Assembly: GCA_034521445.1 (NCBI GenBank)
Contig: JAXHMM010000003.1
Span: forward strand, 434,001-498,000
DNA: 64,000 bases
Direction of reading: 5' to 3'
From: Balneolaceae bacterium
GTDB lineage: Bacteria; Bacteroidota; Rhodothermia; Balneolales; Balneolaceae
Shown here: one piece after another, positions 29,337-39,051 of the stretch
Layout: every line of letters starts with the position of its first letter
Numbering within the stretch: position 1 is the first letter of the stretch
Notes under the pieces: model-generated
Databases searched by the model: none
What the model was told of the DNA's origin: nothing
What the model saw: only the letters and a program-made list of their open reading frames with translations
Position numbers and translations under genes: made by a program

Positions 29337-30176
29337 ATGAACGAGGTGTACGTGACCATAGACGTGGAGGACTGGTTCCAGGTGGAGAACCTGCGGCCGG
29401 CCTTCCCGCGGGAGACGTGGGACCGACAGGAGTGGCGCGTGCACCGCAACGTGGAGCGCCTGCTGGAGCTGCTGGCCGACCACCGGGCCCGGGCCACCTT
29501 CTTCGTGCTGGGCAGCGTGGCCGACGCCTTCCCCGATCTGGTCCGGCGCATCGCCGACGAGGGACACGAGGTCGCCTCGCACGGCTACAACCACCAGCTG
29601 CTCTATTCCATGAACCAACAGGAGCTCCGCGAGGACCTCACCCGCTCGAAGAAACTGCTGGAGGACCTCACCGGCCGCGAGGTCACCGGCTACCGCGCGC
29701 CCTCCTTTTCCATCAGCGACGGCATTATCGAACACATTCGCGCGGCGGGCTACCGCTACGACTCCTCCTACAACGATTTCGGCAGCCACGGCCGCTACGG
29801 GAGCATCGACATGGAGCGTTGGGAGCTCATCTGTCAGGGGGTCTGGCGCTGCAACGGCACGCCCTTCTACGAAATCCCCATTCAGAACCTCAAATTCATG
29901 GGACTCAACATCCCCTGGGGCGGGGGAGGCTACTTCCGTATGCTGCCCTGGCGCCTGTTCAAAAAGGGCATCGAAAATATCACCGCCCATAAGCCATATA
30001 TTTTTTATTTTCATCCCTGGGAAATCGACCCGGACCAGCCCGTCATCAAAGAGCTGCCGGCGGGATCCCGTTTCAAGCATTACGTCAATTTGTCCAAGAG
30101 CGAAGCGCGCTTCAAGGAATTGCTCAAGACCTTCGAACCTATGAAGGTGCTCAGTCAACTTGTGGAAGAGCGTTAA
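29337..30176 (+). CDS. polysaccharide deacetylase, DUF3473/XrtA-associated type
   Basis: An intact 279-residue protein. VYVTIDVEDWFQVENLRP at residues 4-21 carries the DVED motif of the deacetylase subgroup often found in exopolysaccharide loci; RATFFVLGSVADAFPDLVRRIADEGHEVASHGYNHQLLY supplies the HxxxH-type metal site (SHGYNH near 79); YRAPSFSI and FYFHPWEIDPDQ are the later catalytic residues and the typical C-terminus. Members remove N-acetyl groups from polysaccharides or precursors. No signal peptide is visible. A formyltransferase-deacetylase pair occurs here and also at 21741-23420, which suggests deacetylation followed by N-formylation. Confidence 0.85.
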   Translation: MNEVYVTIDVEDWFQVENLRPAFPRETWDRQEWRVHRNVERLLELLADHRARATFFVLGSVADAFPDLVRRIADEGHEVASHGYNHQLLYSMNQQELREDLTRSKKLLEDLTGREVTGYRAPSFSISDGIIEHIRAAGYRYDSSYNDFGSHGRYGSIDMERWELICQGVWRCNGTPFYEIPIQNLKFMGLNIPWGGGGYFRMLPWRLFKKGIENITAHKPYIFYFHPWEIDPDQPVIKELPAGSRFKHYVNLSKSEARFKELLKTFEPMKVLSQLVEER

Positions 30177-30231
30177 ATTTCCTTTGTTCCTGCAAGCTGA
30201 GCGACCGCAGAACGAAAGACAGGCAAGGTAC

Positions 30232-31195
30232 ATGCGCATTTGTATTACCGGAGGGGCCGGTTTCATCGGTTCGCACCTGGTTCGAGAGATCCGGGAGGGG
30301 CACTCCGTCACCATCATCGACCGGAGCCCCGGCGACAAATTTCCGGAACTGACCGTCAAGGGAGACATCCGCGACGCCGACCTGCTCAACAGGGAGCTGC
30401 AGGACGTGGACCTGGTGGTGCACCTGGCCGCCGAGCATGCCGACAACGTAAGCCCCGAATCCCTCTACTACGAGGTCAACGTGGACGGCACCCGCAACCT
30501 GCTGGAGGCCATGGAGCAAAACGGCGTAAAGCACATCATCTTCACCAGTACGGCGGCCGTCTACGGCCTGGAGAACGACAACCCCGAACGAAACCCAGAC
30601 GCCCACCCCCTTCAACGACTACGGGGAGAGCAAGCTGCAGGCGGAGCGGCTTATCAAGAAGTGGTACGAGGCCAAACCGGACGAACGCACGGCCTCCATA
30701 CTCCGACCCACCGTGGTCTTCGGGGAGGAGAACCGGGGCAACGTCTACAACCTGCTCAACCAGATCGTCACGGGACGATTCCTGATGGTGGGAGACGGCA
30801 AGAACCGGAAATCGATGGCCTACGTGGGCAACCTGGTGAGCTTCATCCGCTACCTGGTGGAGCACCCCGACGGCTGCCAGGTGTTCAACTACGCCGACAA
30901 GCCCGACCTGTCCACCAACGAAATTATCAACACGGTCAGCGAGTCGCTGGATCTGGATATTCCCGATTTTCATGTGCCTTACTGGCTGGGCCTGGCCGGG
31001 GGCTATACCTTTGACGCCCTCTCCAAGCTTACCGGCAGAAAGTATCCCATCTCCTCGGTACGCGTAAAGAAATTCTGCGCCACCACCCGCTTCGACGCCG
31101 GCAAGGTGAGCCGCAACGGCTTCGAGCCGCCCTACAGCATCGACGAAGGACTGGAGCGTACCCTCAAATACGAATTCAAGGAACAGCACCAGTGA
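30232..31195 (+). CDS. NAD-dependent epimerase/dehydratase (extended SDR), one frameshift
   Basis: MRICITGGAGFIGSHLVREI is the Rossmann GxxGxxG start, DLVVHLAAEHADNVSPESLYYEVNVDGTRNLLEAM and HIIFTSTAAVYGLEND continue the SDR core, and the catalytic YxxxK appears as NDYGESKLQAERLIKKW after a break near 30598. SILRPTVVFGEENRGNVYNLLNQI and FNYADKPDLSTNEIINTVSESL follow. About 320 residues. The N-terminus and 56-base gap support ATG 30232. It may be a 4-epimerase or 4-ketoreductase of a UDP-HexNAc. The TGA overlaps the WecB start (GTGA). Confidence 0.8.
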
Positions 31196-32303
31196 AAATC
31201 ATCAGCGTGGCCAGCGCCCGCCCCAACTTCATGAAAGTGGCGCCCCTGCTCCACGCCTTCAAGGAGAGCGAAGAGCCCATCGATTCCGTGCTGGTCCACA
31301 CCGGCCAGCACTACGACTACGAGATGTCCAAAATCTTCTTCGACGAGCTGGGACTGCCGGAGCCGGACCATCACCTGGGCATAGGCAGCGGCAGCCACGC
31401 CGAGCAGACCGGGCGGGTGATGATCGAATTTGAGAAGGTGCTGCTGAAAGAAAAACCCGACTGGGTGGTGGTGGTCGGGGACGTCAACCCCACCATGGCC
31501 TGCACCATTACGGCCAACAAGCTGGGCATCAGGGTGGCCCACGTGGAGGCCGGCCTGCGCAGCGGGGACCGCACCATGCCCGAGGAGATCAACCGCATCC
31601 TGACCGACGCCATCGCCGACCTGCTGCTGACGCCTTCGCCCGGCGCCGGCGAAAACCTGAAAAAAGAGGGCATACCGGGGGAGAAGATCCGTTTCGTGGG
31701 CAACATCATGATCGACACCCTCTTCCGGATGCGCGAAAAAGCCCAAAAGTCCACCATCCTGGAGGAGCTGGGTCTCAAGAAAAGAAACTACCTGCTGGTG
31801 ACCCTGCACCGCCCCTCCAACGTGGACCGCAAGGAGACCCTGGAGGGCTACATGCGCCTGTTGGCAGAGCTCTCCGACGAACTGCCGGTGGTCTTTCCGG
31901 TGCATCCCCGCACACGCAACCGCGCCGAGGAGTTTGGCATCTGGGAGGCCATGCAAAGCAAACATAACCTCCACCTGCTGGAGCCGGTGGGATACCTCGA
32001 CAACATCGCGCTGATGGAGCACGCGCGGCTGGTCCTGACGGACTCGGGGGGCATACAGGAAGAGACCACGGCCCTTGGCGTGCCCTGCCTGACGGCCCGG
32101 GAGAATACCGAGCGCCCGATCACCGTCACCGAGGGGACCAACCGGGTGGCGGGCGCTGACCCTGAAAAACTGGGTGCTGCCGTCCGGTCGGAACTGGAGA
32201 AAGAGCTGTCTAACAGGAAACCCCCGTCCAGGCCCGAGCTGTGGGACGGGCAAACGCGGCCAAGCGGATCCGGGAGGCCATACTCGATTACGGGAACACC
32301 TGA
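31192..32303 (+). CDS. wecB: UDP-N-acetylglucosamine 2-epimerase (non-hydrolysing)
   Basis: From a GTG start, KIISVASARPNFMKVAPLLHAF, HTGQHYDYEMSKIFFDELGLPEP, VVVGDVNPTMACTITANKLG, HVEAGLRSGDRTMPEEINR and LTDSGGIQEETTALGVPCLT (with catalytic Glu/His sites) are all family signatures. It interconverts UDP-GlcNAc and UDP-ManNAc, or, as a WbpI/WlbD homologue, the 2,3-diacetamido uronic acid forms; the neighbouring WbpA, WbpB and WbpD make the latter attractive. A base missing near 32252 gives a false long tail; shifting frame restores AAKRIREAILDYGNT and a stop at 32301-32303. About 370 residues. Confidence 0.87.
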
Positions 32304-32386
32304 TAATGATACATACGCGGATAACAACCCTAACTATTTTTTGTATATTTCGCGCTTCCCGAAACCAATGATCAAGAAATAAAACG

Positions 32387-33716
32387 ATGCTGCAAGAGCT
32401 GCTGGAAAAGATTGAACGAAAAGGAGTACACCGTGGGCATCGTGGGGCTGGGCTACGTGGGCCTGCCGCTGATGTGGACCTTCCACGAGGCGGGCATGCC
32501 GGTGCTGGGTTTTGATATCGACAAGGAGAAAATACGCTGTATCAAGGAAGGCGAAAGCTATATACGCCACCTGGACGGCGGCATGATGGAGCGGCTTGCC
32601 CAATCGGACCGCTGCGACGCCACCACCGACTTCTCCCGTCTGGCCGAAGCGGACGCCATCCTGATCTGCGTGCCCACCCCGCTGGACCGCCACCGCGAGC
32701 CGGACATGGAGTACGTGGAGAAGACCACCTTGACCATGCGGGAGCACCTGCGCAAGGGACAACTGGTGATCCTGGAATCGACCACCTGGCCGGGCACCAC
32801 CGAAGAGCTGATCATTCCCATGCTGGAATCGAAATCGGGCATGAAGGCGGGCAGGGATTTCTTCGTGGCCTACAGCCCGGAACGGGAGGATCCCGGGAAC
32901 AGGGAGTTCAACACCGGCAGTATTCCCAAGGTGGTGGGCGGACATACCGAAGACGCTATCGAGCTGGCCTGTACTCTTTATGAAACGGCTATCACCCGAA
33001 CCGTGCCGGTCTCCAATACCAAAACGGCCGAGGCGGTCAAGCTCACCGAAAATATCTTCCGTTCGGTCAACATCGCGCTGGTGAATGAGCTGAAGGTGGT
33101 ATTCAAAAAGATGGACATCGACGTGCACGAGGTGCTGGACGCCGCCGATACCAAGCCCTTCGGCTTTATGAAATTCACGCCCGGTCCGGGCCTGGGCGGG
33201 CACTGCATACCCATCGATCCCTTTTACCTGACCTGGAAGGCGCGGGAGCACGAACAGAATACCCGCTTCATCGAACTGGCCGGGGAGATCAACACCTCCA
33301 TGCCCGATTACGTCATGCGACAGACCTTCAAGGCGCTGAACCATCACGGCAAGCCGGTAAAAGGGAGCAAGATCCTTCTTATCGGCCTGGCCTACAAGCC
33401 GGACGTGGACGACACCCGCGAGTCGCCCACCTTCAAACTGATGGATCTCTTTGACGAGCACGGGGCGGAGGTGGAGTACTACGATCCCTACCTCCCAGCC
33501 GTACCCCCCACGCGGGAACATCCGAACTGGACCGGGAAGAAGTCGGTGGACTGGAACCGGGAAACCATCGCCAGCATGGACGCGGTGGTGATCTCCACCA
33601 ACCACTCGGAGATCGACTACCGGCAACTGGCCGAGTGGAGCGATTGCATCGTGGATACCCGCAATGCCATGAAGGGCATTGCCCAAACCCATGCCAACCA
33701 GATCTGGAAAGCGTAG
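32387..33716 (+). CDS. wbpA: UDP-N-acetylglucosamine 6-dehydrogenase (WbpA type)
   Basis: YTVGIVGLGYVGLPLMWTFHEAG is the NAD-binding N-terminus, VAYSPEREDPGNREFNTGSIPKVVGG the WbpA/VipA-type signature, KTAEAVKLTENIFRSVNIALVNEL the helical core and GPGLGGHCIPIDPFYLTW contains the catalytic cysteine. It oxidises C6 of UDP-GlcNAc to the acid. The first codons (MLQELLEKIERK from ATG 32387) join the main frame through one extra base near 32410. About 443 residues, normal. It follows an 83-base gap after wecB; the next gene starts one base after its stop. Confidence 0.88.
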
Positions 33717-33717
33717 A

Positions 33718-34785
33718 ATGCCTGACAAGCACATACTGGTGACCGGCGCGGCCGGCTTTATCGGTTTTCACCTGTCCCGCAGACTGGTGGAGGAAGGGTA
33801 CCGCGTAACCGGACTGGATAACATCAATGACTACTACTCCCCGCAGCTTAAAAAGGACCGGCTGAAGGAACTGGGCATAGCCCATGATGCCATTCGGGAA
33901 AAAGAAACCGTTTCCAGCGAATCGCACGATTCCTTCCAGTTTATCAAGGCGGACCTGGAAGACCAGGAAACCCTGAACGCTCTCTTCGAGGAAGAGAACT
34001 TTGACGTGATCGTCCACCTGGCCGCCCAGGCGGGTGTGCGCTACAGCCTGGAGCACCCCCACGCTTACATCGACAGCAACATTACCGGATTTCTGAATGT
34101 CCTGGAGGCGGCTCGCCACCATCCGGTGGAGCACCTGATCTTCGCCTCCTCCAGTTCGGTCTACGGGGCCAACACCAAGGTGCCCTTTTCGGTAGAGGAC
34201 AACGTGGACCACCCGGTCAGCCTCTATGCGGCCACCAAGAAATCCAACGAACTGATGGCCCATACCTATGCCAGCCTGTACGATATACCGGTGACCGGGC
34301 TGCGTTTTTTTACGGTGTATGGACCCTGGGGACGTCCCGATATGGCCTACTTTCTATTCACTGATGCGATCGTTAACGACCGGCCCATTAAGGTGTTTAA
34401 CCATGGAGACATGGAACGGGATTTTACCTATATCGATGATATTACGGAGTCCATCACGCGTCTCATCCCCATGAAACCGGAACCTGACGAGAGCTGGTCA
34501 GGCAAGGACCCCCATCCCGCCCGCAGTTTTGCCCCGTACCGTCTTTTCAATATTGGTAACAGCAGCCCTGTGGATCTAATGGACTTTATAGGATGCATCG
34601 AGCAAGAGTTGGGAAAGGAGGCGGAGAAGAATATGCTCCCGATGCAACCCGGTGACGTCGCCCGAACGTGGGCGGACGTAGAATCCCTGATTGATTATAT
34701 TGGATACCGACCTGAGATTAACATTGAAGAAGGTATTCGTAAATTTGTTGAATGGTACCTATCCTATTATCGGGTCCAACCATAG
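33718..34785 (+). CDS. UDP-glucuronate 4-epimerase-like SDR (CapI/WbpP type)
   Basis: An intact 355-residue protein. ILVTGAAGFIGFHLSRRLVEEGYRVTGLDNINDYYSPQLKKDRL is the hallmark N-terminus of UDP-uronate 4-epimerases; HLAAQAGVRYSLEHPHAYIDSN, HLIFASSSSVYG and the catalytic YAATKKSNE follow, then FFTVYGPWGRPDMA and DMERDFTYIDDI. It should interconvert UDP-GlcA/UDP-GalA or, given the upstream WbpA, the N-acetylated acids UDP-GlcNAcA/UDP-GalNAcA. The coding style shifts here: the first part is G+C-rich, the last 400 bases are clearly richer in A and T. Confidence 0.85.
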   Translation: MPDKHILVTGAAGFIGFHLSRRLVEEGYRVTGLDNINDYYSPQLKKDRLKELGIAHDAIREKETVSSESHDSFQFIKADLEDQETLNALFEEENFDVIVHLAAQAGVRYSLEHPHAYIDSNITGFLNVLEAARHHPVEHLIFASSSSVYGANTKVPFSVEDNVDHPVSLYAATKKSNELMAHTYASLYDIPVTGLRFFTVYGPWGRPDMAYFLFTDAIVNDRPIKVFNHGDMERDFTYIDDITESITRLIPMKPEPDESWSGKDPHPARSFAPYRLFNIGNSSPVDLMDFIGCIEQELGKEAEKNMLPMQPGDVARTWADVESLIDYIGYRPEINIEEGIRKFVEWYLSYYRVQP

Positions 34786-34801
34786 TTAAATCACCTAATA
34801 A

Positions 34802-35824
34802 ATGGACAACACCAGCTTTTCCGTTTGTGGTTATGGCCGAATTGGCAAGAGGCACGCGCATATCATCCACAACCATGACAAGAGTAATCTCGGCGGTATC
34901 ATAGATCCCCGAAGGGAAGCTGAGCAGGAAGTGGCCGATTCCGGACTCGATGTGCCCGTGTACCAGAGTCTGGAGGAATTCATCCGTGCCGATCAAAACA
35001 ACACCGATGTTATAAACATCTGTACTCCTAACGGTTTGCACGCCTCCTTGGCCGTTATGGCATTAAAGGCCGGATATCACGTGGTCATCGAAAAACCTAT
35101 GGCCCTGACGCGCAAAGATTGTGAACGCGTTATTGAAGCCGCGGAAAAAACCGCGCGATTTGTCTTTGTGGTCAAGCAAAATCGCTACAGCCCGACCTCC
35201 ACCTGGCTCAAGGAAATCGTGGAGGAGGGCGTATTGGGGAAAATAAACCTGGTGCAAATATCCTGTTTCTGGAACCGGGACGAACGGTACTACAGCCCGG
35301 ATGACTGGCATGGAACCCTGGATTTGGACGGGGGCGTGCTTTATACCCAGTTCAGTCACTTTGTGGATATCCTATATTGGGTATTCGGGGATATTGATAA
35401 CATTTCTGCCCTATTTTCCAATGAGACGCGCAGTGATCTGATTGATTTTGAAGATACCGGTTCCGTGATCTTTGAGCTTGACAGGGGGGGGATGGGCAGC
35501 TTGAACTACACCATAGGCTGCTGGGAAAAAAACATGGAAAGCAGTATCACGGTGATTGGCTCAAAGGGGAGTGTTAAAATTGGAGGCCAGTATATGAATA
35601 CCATCGAATACTGCAACGTAGAAGACTATAATCAACCGGAATTGCCCGAGACCAATCCCCCTAACGACTACGGCCCCTACCAAGGAAGCGCGGCAAACCA
35701 TCATTTCGTCATTGAAAATGTCATTAATACCTTATCGGGTTCGGCCTCGGTGTCGACCACGGGTATTGACGGTATGAAAGTGGTGGATATCATTGAACGT
35801 ATTTATAAGCATCGGAAAGTATGA
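34802..35824 (+). CDS. wbpB: UDP-GlcNAcA 3-dehydrogenase (WbpB/WlbA type)
   Basis: An intact 340-residue Gfo/Idh/MocA protein. [20 protein letters not shown] is the NAD-binding start; [40 protein letters not shown] includes the EKP motif; [24 protein letters not shown] is close to WbpB/Wlb[24 protein letters not shown] follows. The family oxidises C3 of UDP-GlcNAcA, the step after WbpA on the way to UDP-GlcNAc(3NAc)A. An eight-G run near 35484 is in frame. The stop overlaps the next ATG. No WbpE-type aminotransferase is adjacent, which is unusual for this pathway. Confidence 0.85.
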   Translation: MDNTSFSVCGYGRIGKRHAHIIHNHDKSNLGGIIDPRREAEQEVADSGLDVPVYQSLEEFIRADQNNTDVINICTPNGLHASLAVMALKAGYHVVIEKPMALTRKDCERVIEAAEKTARFVFVVKQNRYSPTSTWLKEIVEEGVLGKINLVQISCFWNRDERYYSPDDWHGTLDLDGGVLYTQFSHFVDILYWVFGDIDNISALFSNETRSDLIDFEDTGSVIFELDRGGMGSLNYTIGCWEKNMESSITVIGSKGSVKIGGQYMNTIEYCNVEDYNQPELPETNPPNDYGPYQGSAANHHFVIENVINTLSGSASVSTTGIDGMKVVDIIERIYKHRKV

Positions 35825-36406
35825 GCACATCCAAACCCTTTATCCATGAAACGGCGGTAATTGATGAGGGCGCTCAAATTGGCGAGGGTACGAAAGTGTG
35901 GCATTTCAGCCATGTTATGAGTCAAGCAAAAATTGGCAGGGAATGTGTGTTGGGCCAAAATGTCTTTGTCGGCAATAGGGTGCGAATTGGGAATAAGGTG
36001 AAAATCCAGAACAACGTCTCGGTCTACGAAGGAGTAATACTTGAAGACGAAGTATTCTGTGGACCCAGTATGGTATTTACAAATGTCATCAATCCTCGGA
36101 GTGGAATTGAACGAAAGACGAATCTTTTCAAAGAAACCCACGTAAAGAAAGGAGCTACCAATCGGCGCAAATGCAGTAATAATTTGCGGGCTAATACGAT
36201 CGGCCAATATGCCTTAATTGGAGCAGGTGCCGGTGGTAACAAAGTATGTGGCTGATTATGCTTTAGTTGTGGGTAATCCTGCTAGGCAGATAGGGTGGGT
36301 TTCCCAAGCCGGAAATCAGTTGTACTTTCATGGACAAGTAGCATTTTGCCCTGAGACTGAAGAAGAATACAAACTTATTAAAGGGAAAGTCCAGCGAAAG
36401 TCATAG
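35821..36406 (+). CDS. wbpD: WbpD/WlbB-type N-acetyltransferase, frameshifted
   Basis: Left-handed beta-helix acetyltransferase: [88 protein letters not shown] shows many hexapeptide repeats and the WHFSHVM signature of WbpD/WlbB. It acetylates the 3-amino group of UDP-GlcNAc3NA using acetyl-CoA. Two breaks (near 36162 and 36232) separate the later repeats ([25 protein letters not shown]) and the tail [22 protein letters not shown]. About 193 residues. The start overlaps the WbpB stop by ATGA. Confidence 0.83.
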
Positions 36407-36543
36407 CTGCCTAAACCTTGTTTTCTTACTCATTATTAAATAATAGATAAGTATACTTATCCCTCGGAAAATTTTGAATGAAATGATTCGTAATTGAGCT
36501 TATTTAATACTCGGCTGACAGAATAAATATCTATCAATATTGC
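36407..36543. promoter_or_regulatory. A+T-rich intergenic region
   Basis: This 137-base gap lies between the nucleotide-sugar genes and the flippase and coincides with the move into low-G+C DNA. It is A+T-rich and holds a perfect 16-base palindrome (separate entry). A promoter for the flippase run is plausible, but I cannot fix its elements. No T-tract hairpin of convincing strength is visible. Confidence 0.3.
36446..36461. repeat. perfect 16-bp palindrome
   Basis: GATAAGTATACTTATC equals its own reverse complement. It sits about 40 bases after the wbpD stop and about 82 before the flippase start. It could be a transcription-factor operator or the stem of a very short hairpin; no T run follows, so a terminator is less likely. 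Chance occurrence in A+T-rich DNA is possible. Confidence 0.6.
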
Positions 36544-38000
36544 ATGGCTTCTTTGACAAAGAAGGTATTTGATGGCACATTCTGGGTAATTGGACTTCGT
36601 GCCGTTCAGAAAGTTTTTGATGCACTTCGACAAATTATTCTTGCTCGGCTTCTCTTTCCAGAAGACTTCGGTCTCTTTGGTATAGCCGCACTAATGTTAC
36701 TGGCATTTGAGGTCCTTACCAGGACAGGATTTGACGATGCAATTATTCACATCCAGAATAATTTATCCGAGTATTTACATACGAGTTATTGGATACAAGT
36801 AGCTCGTGGCATTGTAATTGGTTCAATAGTTTATGTAGGTGCTCCGTTAATATCGGAATTTTTCCAATGAACCTCGTGTTGCACTTATTGTCCAAGTACT
36901 AGCATTGACCGAAATTTTAAAAGGTTTCAGGAGTGTAGGCATAGTAGTACTTAAAAGGAATTGAAGTTTTCTCGGGAATCCGGATTACTTGCCATAGGTG
37001 TCTCGGCAAATTTTCTGGTAACCGTTATTCTCGCGTATTTATGGCGAGATGTTTGGGCACTTGTATGGGTAAGGTTGTATCTGAAGCTTTGTTAGTTTTA
37101 GTATCCTTTTTCTTTCACGACTACAGACCGAAACTTTCATTCAATTGGAATAGAGCAAAAGAGTTATTTCGGTTTGGAATATGGTTACTGGGTTCTGGTA
37201 TACTTAGCTATATTTCCCTACAGGCGGATAATATTGTTGCTGGTAAATAATTGGTGCAGGAGCATTGGGGATTTATCAAATGGGGTATTACCTTGCGAAT
37301 CTCCCAACAACAGAAGTGGCGAAGCAATTGGCCAAAGTATTACAATCAAGTTATTCAGAAATCCAAAATAAGCCGACATTTCTCTTGTGGAGGTCTATAG
37401 CAAAACATTTGCTATAGTTTTGATGCTGTTATTGCCGTTCGTAATAATTTCAATACTCTTTGGTGAAGATTTTATTCATCTTTTGTTGGGTCCAAACTGG
37501 ACTGATGTTACTTCCATATTCCCAATTCTAGTATTTGGGGCATTTTAGAGCTTTAGGGTCTACCACCGTTTCATTGTTTAAAGCAACGGGATATACTTTG
37601 AATGTATTCAAAGTTGAACTAGCACGGTCTAGCACTCTAATATTAGGACTATTCATTTGCGTTCAATTAATATTTCATTGATAGCAATATCTTGGGCATT
37701 TATTGCCTCCACCTTCGTAATGCTTAGTTTTCATCTGTTATTATACCAGAGGACGTTTGGAGGTGTCGAGCGGATAATACATATGATTTGGCCTTCACTT
37801 GTTTCTGGCTCTATTATTTGTTGCATTGTATGCCTGCAAGAACCTGTTTCCTGAGCATGGAGCACATATTAATATCATATATCATGATTTTGTCTTCAAT
37901 ATATATATATATTATTTATAATATAGAAAAATATACTAATAGTAAGGTGTTGCTATTTATTTATGGCTACTTCAGTAGAAATATATACAAGGAAGATTGA
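36544..38000 (+). CDS. Wzx-type polysaccharide flippase, frameshifted
   Basis: The start VFDGTFWVIGLRAVQKVFDALRQIILARLLFPEDFGLFGIAALMLLAFEVLTRTGF is the N-terminus of MOP-superfamily flippases (Polysacc_synt_3 type). It continues through LIVQVLALTEILKGFRSVGIVVLKR, LLAIGVSANFLVTVILAYLWRDVWALVW, FGIWLLGSGILSYISLQADNIVAGK, GIYQMGYYLANLPTTEVAKQL, PFVIISILFGEDFIHLLLGPNW and SWAFIASTFVMLSFHLLLYQ, giving about twelve membrane segments. At least eight breaks are needed. It should flip the lipid-linked repeat unit to the periplasm. The tail from 37850 to 38000 is uncertain. It is the only flippase recognised in the window. Confidence 0.75.
37899..37912. repeat. (AT)7 dinucleotide run
   Basis: Seven AT units lie in the C-terminal part of the flippase, encoding alternating Ile/Tyr. 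Such runs slip easily in replication and in sequencing, and the reading frame around it is uncertain. Confidence 0.7.
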
Positions 38001-39035
38001 TGGATTTTTTTATAGTTGGAACTGGCAGGTGTGGCACACAGATTCTGCGCCAAATGCTTATAAGTAATAAAAGAATAAAGATATATCCCGAATCACACTG
38101 GATAGTAACATTGTATCGGACATTTGGAAATCAAGTAATTAAAATTGAGGATTTTCTATCCGTATTGATGGATCGCTATGATTCGAGTGGGAACAGGTGG
38201 ATTGATATCGTTTTAAGAAAGGAAAAGTATTTGTTGATGATTTTCCAGCGAGTTATCGGCGATTTTGTAATCTGGATGGCCGGACAGATTTATATAATTA
38301 TCTGAACTGCTTAAACAAATTTATTTATGGAGATGGTGATCTTATTATTGGAGACAAAACGCCACAGTATGGTTTGGATATGTCTCTGTTAAAGGAGATG
38401 TGGCCCAAAGCTAGATTCATACATTTAGTTCGTGATGGCATGTATGCAAGCAGATCTATGACTAAACATCCGGGCTTTATTAAACTAATCAATTCAACGA
38501 TATCCACCAATGAACTATCAAAAATGACCGACGGTAAGAGTTTGTTCCACGCCTCTGACGACCCAGAACACAAAGTGAAGCACTTGCATCTTTGGGCGGA
38601 CAATATTGAATCAATTCTTCAAGAGGCCAAGAAAATACCTACAGGAGACTATTTAGAAATTCGCTATGAAGATTTAATACGCTATCCCCGTAACACTATA
38701 GGAAGAATATATAATTTTCTAGAATTAGAGATGAATAAAGAAATTATTGATCGCTCCGCTGTGATGATAAAACCGTTCTATTTCTTCCGGAGTTACAGGG
38801 GAGAAAAGTCTGAAAAACTCAGAAACTCGTATCAAGAAAACGAAACCCTTTCCCGTCTGATGAATCGTTTTGGAATACCCCATTCCAAATAACGTTCGAA
38901 CTAGGAAACATATGGGTAGAATCAATCAGGAGTATATTCTATCTTAAATACCGACTAGTAAAGGGTGTTAAAAACGTCATGGATAAAAATTTCTGGATCA
39001 TCAGGTTTAACGCACTTCTCAAGAAACTGAAATAA
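38000..39035 (+). CDS. sulfotransferase family protein, frameshifted
   Basis: The N-terminus DFFIVGTGRCGTQILRQML contains the PAPS-binding loop GTGRCGT; after a break near 38270 the protein gives GDKTPQYGLDMSLLKEMWPKARFIHLVRDGMYASRSM (LVRDGMYASRS is the 3'-phosphate segment) and LEIRYEDLIRYPRNTIGRIYNFLEL (the YEDL element). A stop at 38890 is probably a missing A: the next frame reads ITFELGNIWVESIRS, YRLVKGVKNVMDKNF and FNALLKKLK to a stop at 39033-39035. About 345 residues. ATG 38000 overlaps the flippase stop. It is one of five sulfotransferases in the window. Confidence 0.78.
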
Positions 39036-39051
39036 TTTCATTTTATAACCT

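Noticed and set aside
32304-32386. Promoter before wbpA (TATATTTC near 32344)
   Set aside because: The sequence loosely resembles a -7 element, but no matching upstream element at proper spacing was seen, and the gene can be read through from wecB.
35484-35491. Eight-G run in wbpB as a phase-variation switch
   Set aside because: The frame is intact, only one tract is seen, and the region is prone to length error in homopolymers.
37899-37912. (AT)7 run as a regulatory repeat
   Set aside because: It is in coding sequence for a hydrophobic flippase helix, and no functional reason for it is visible.
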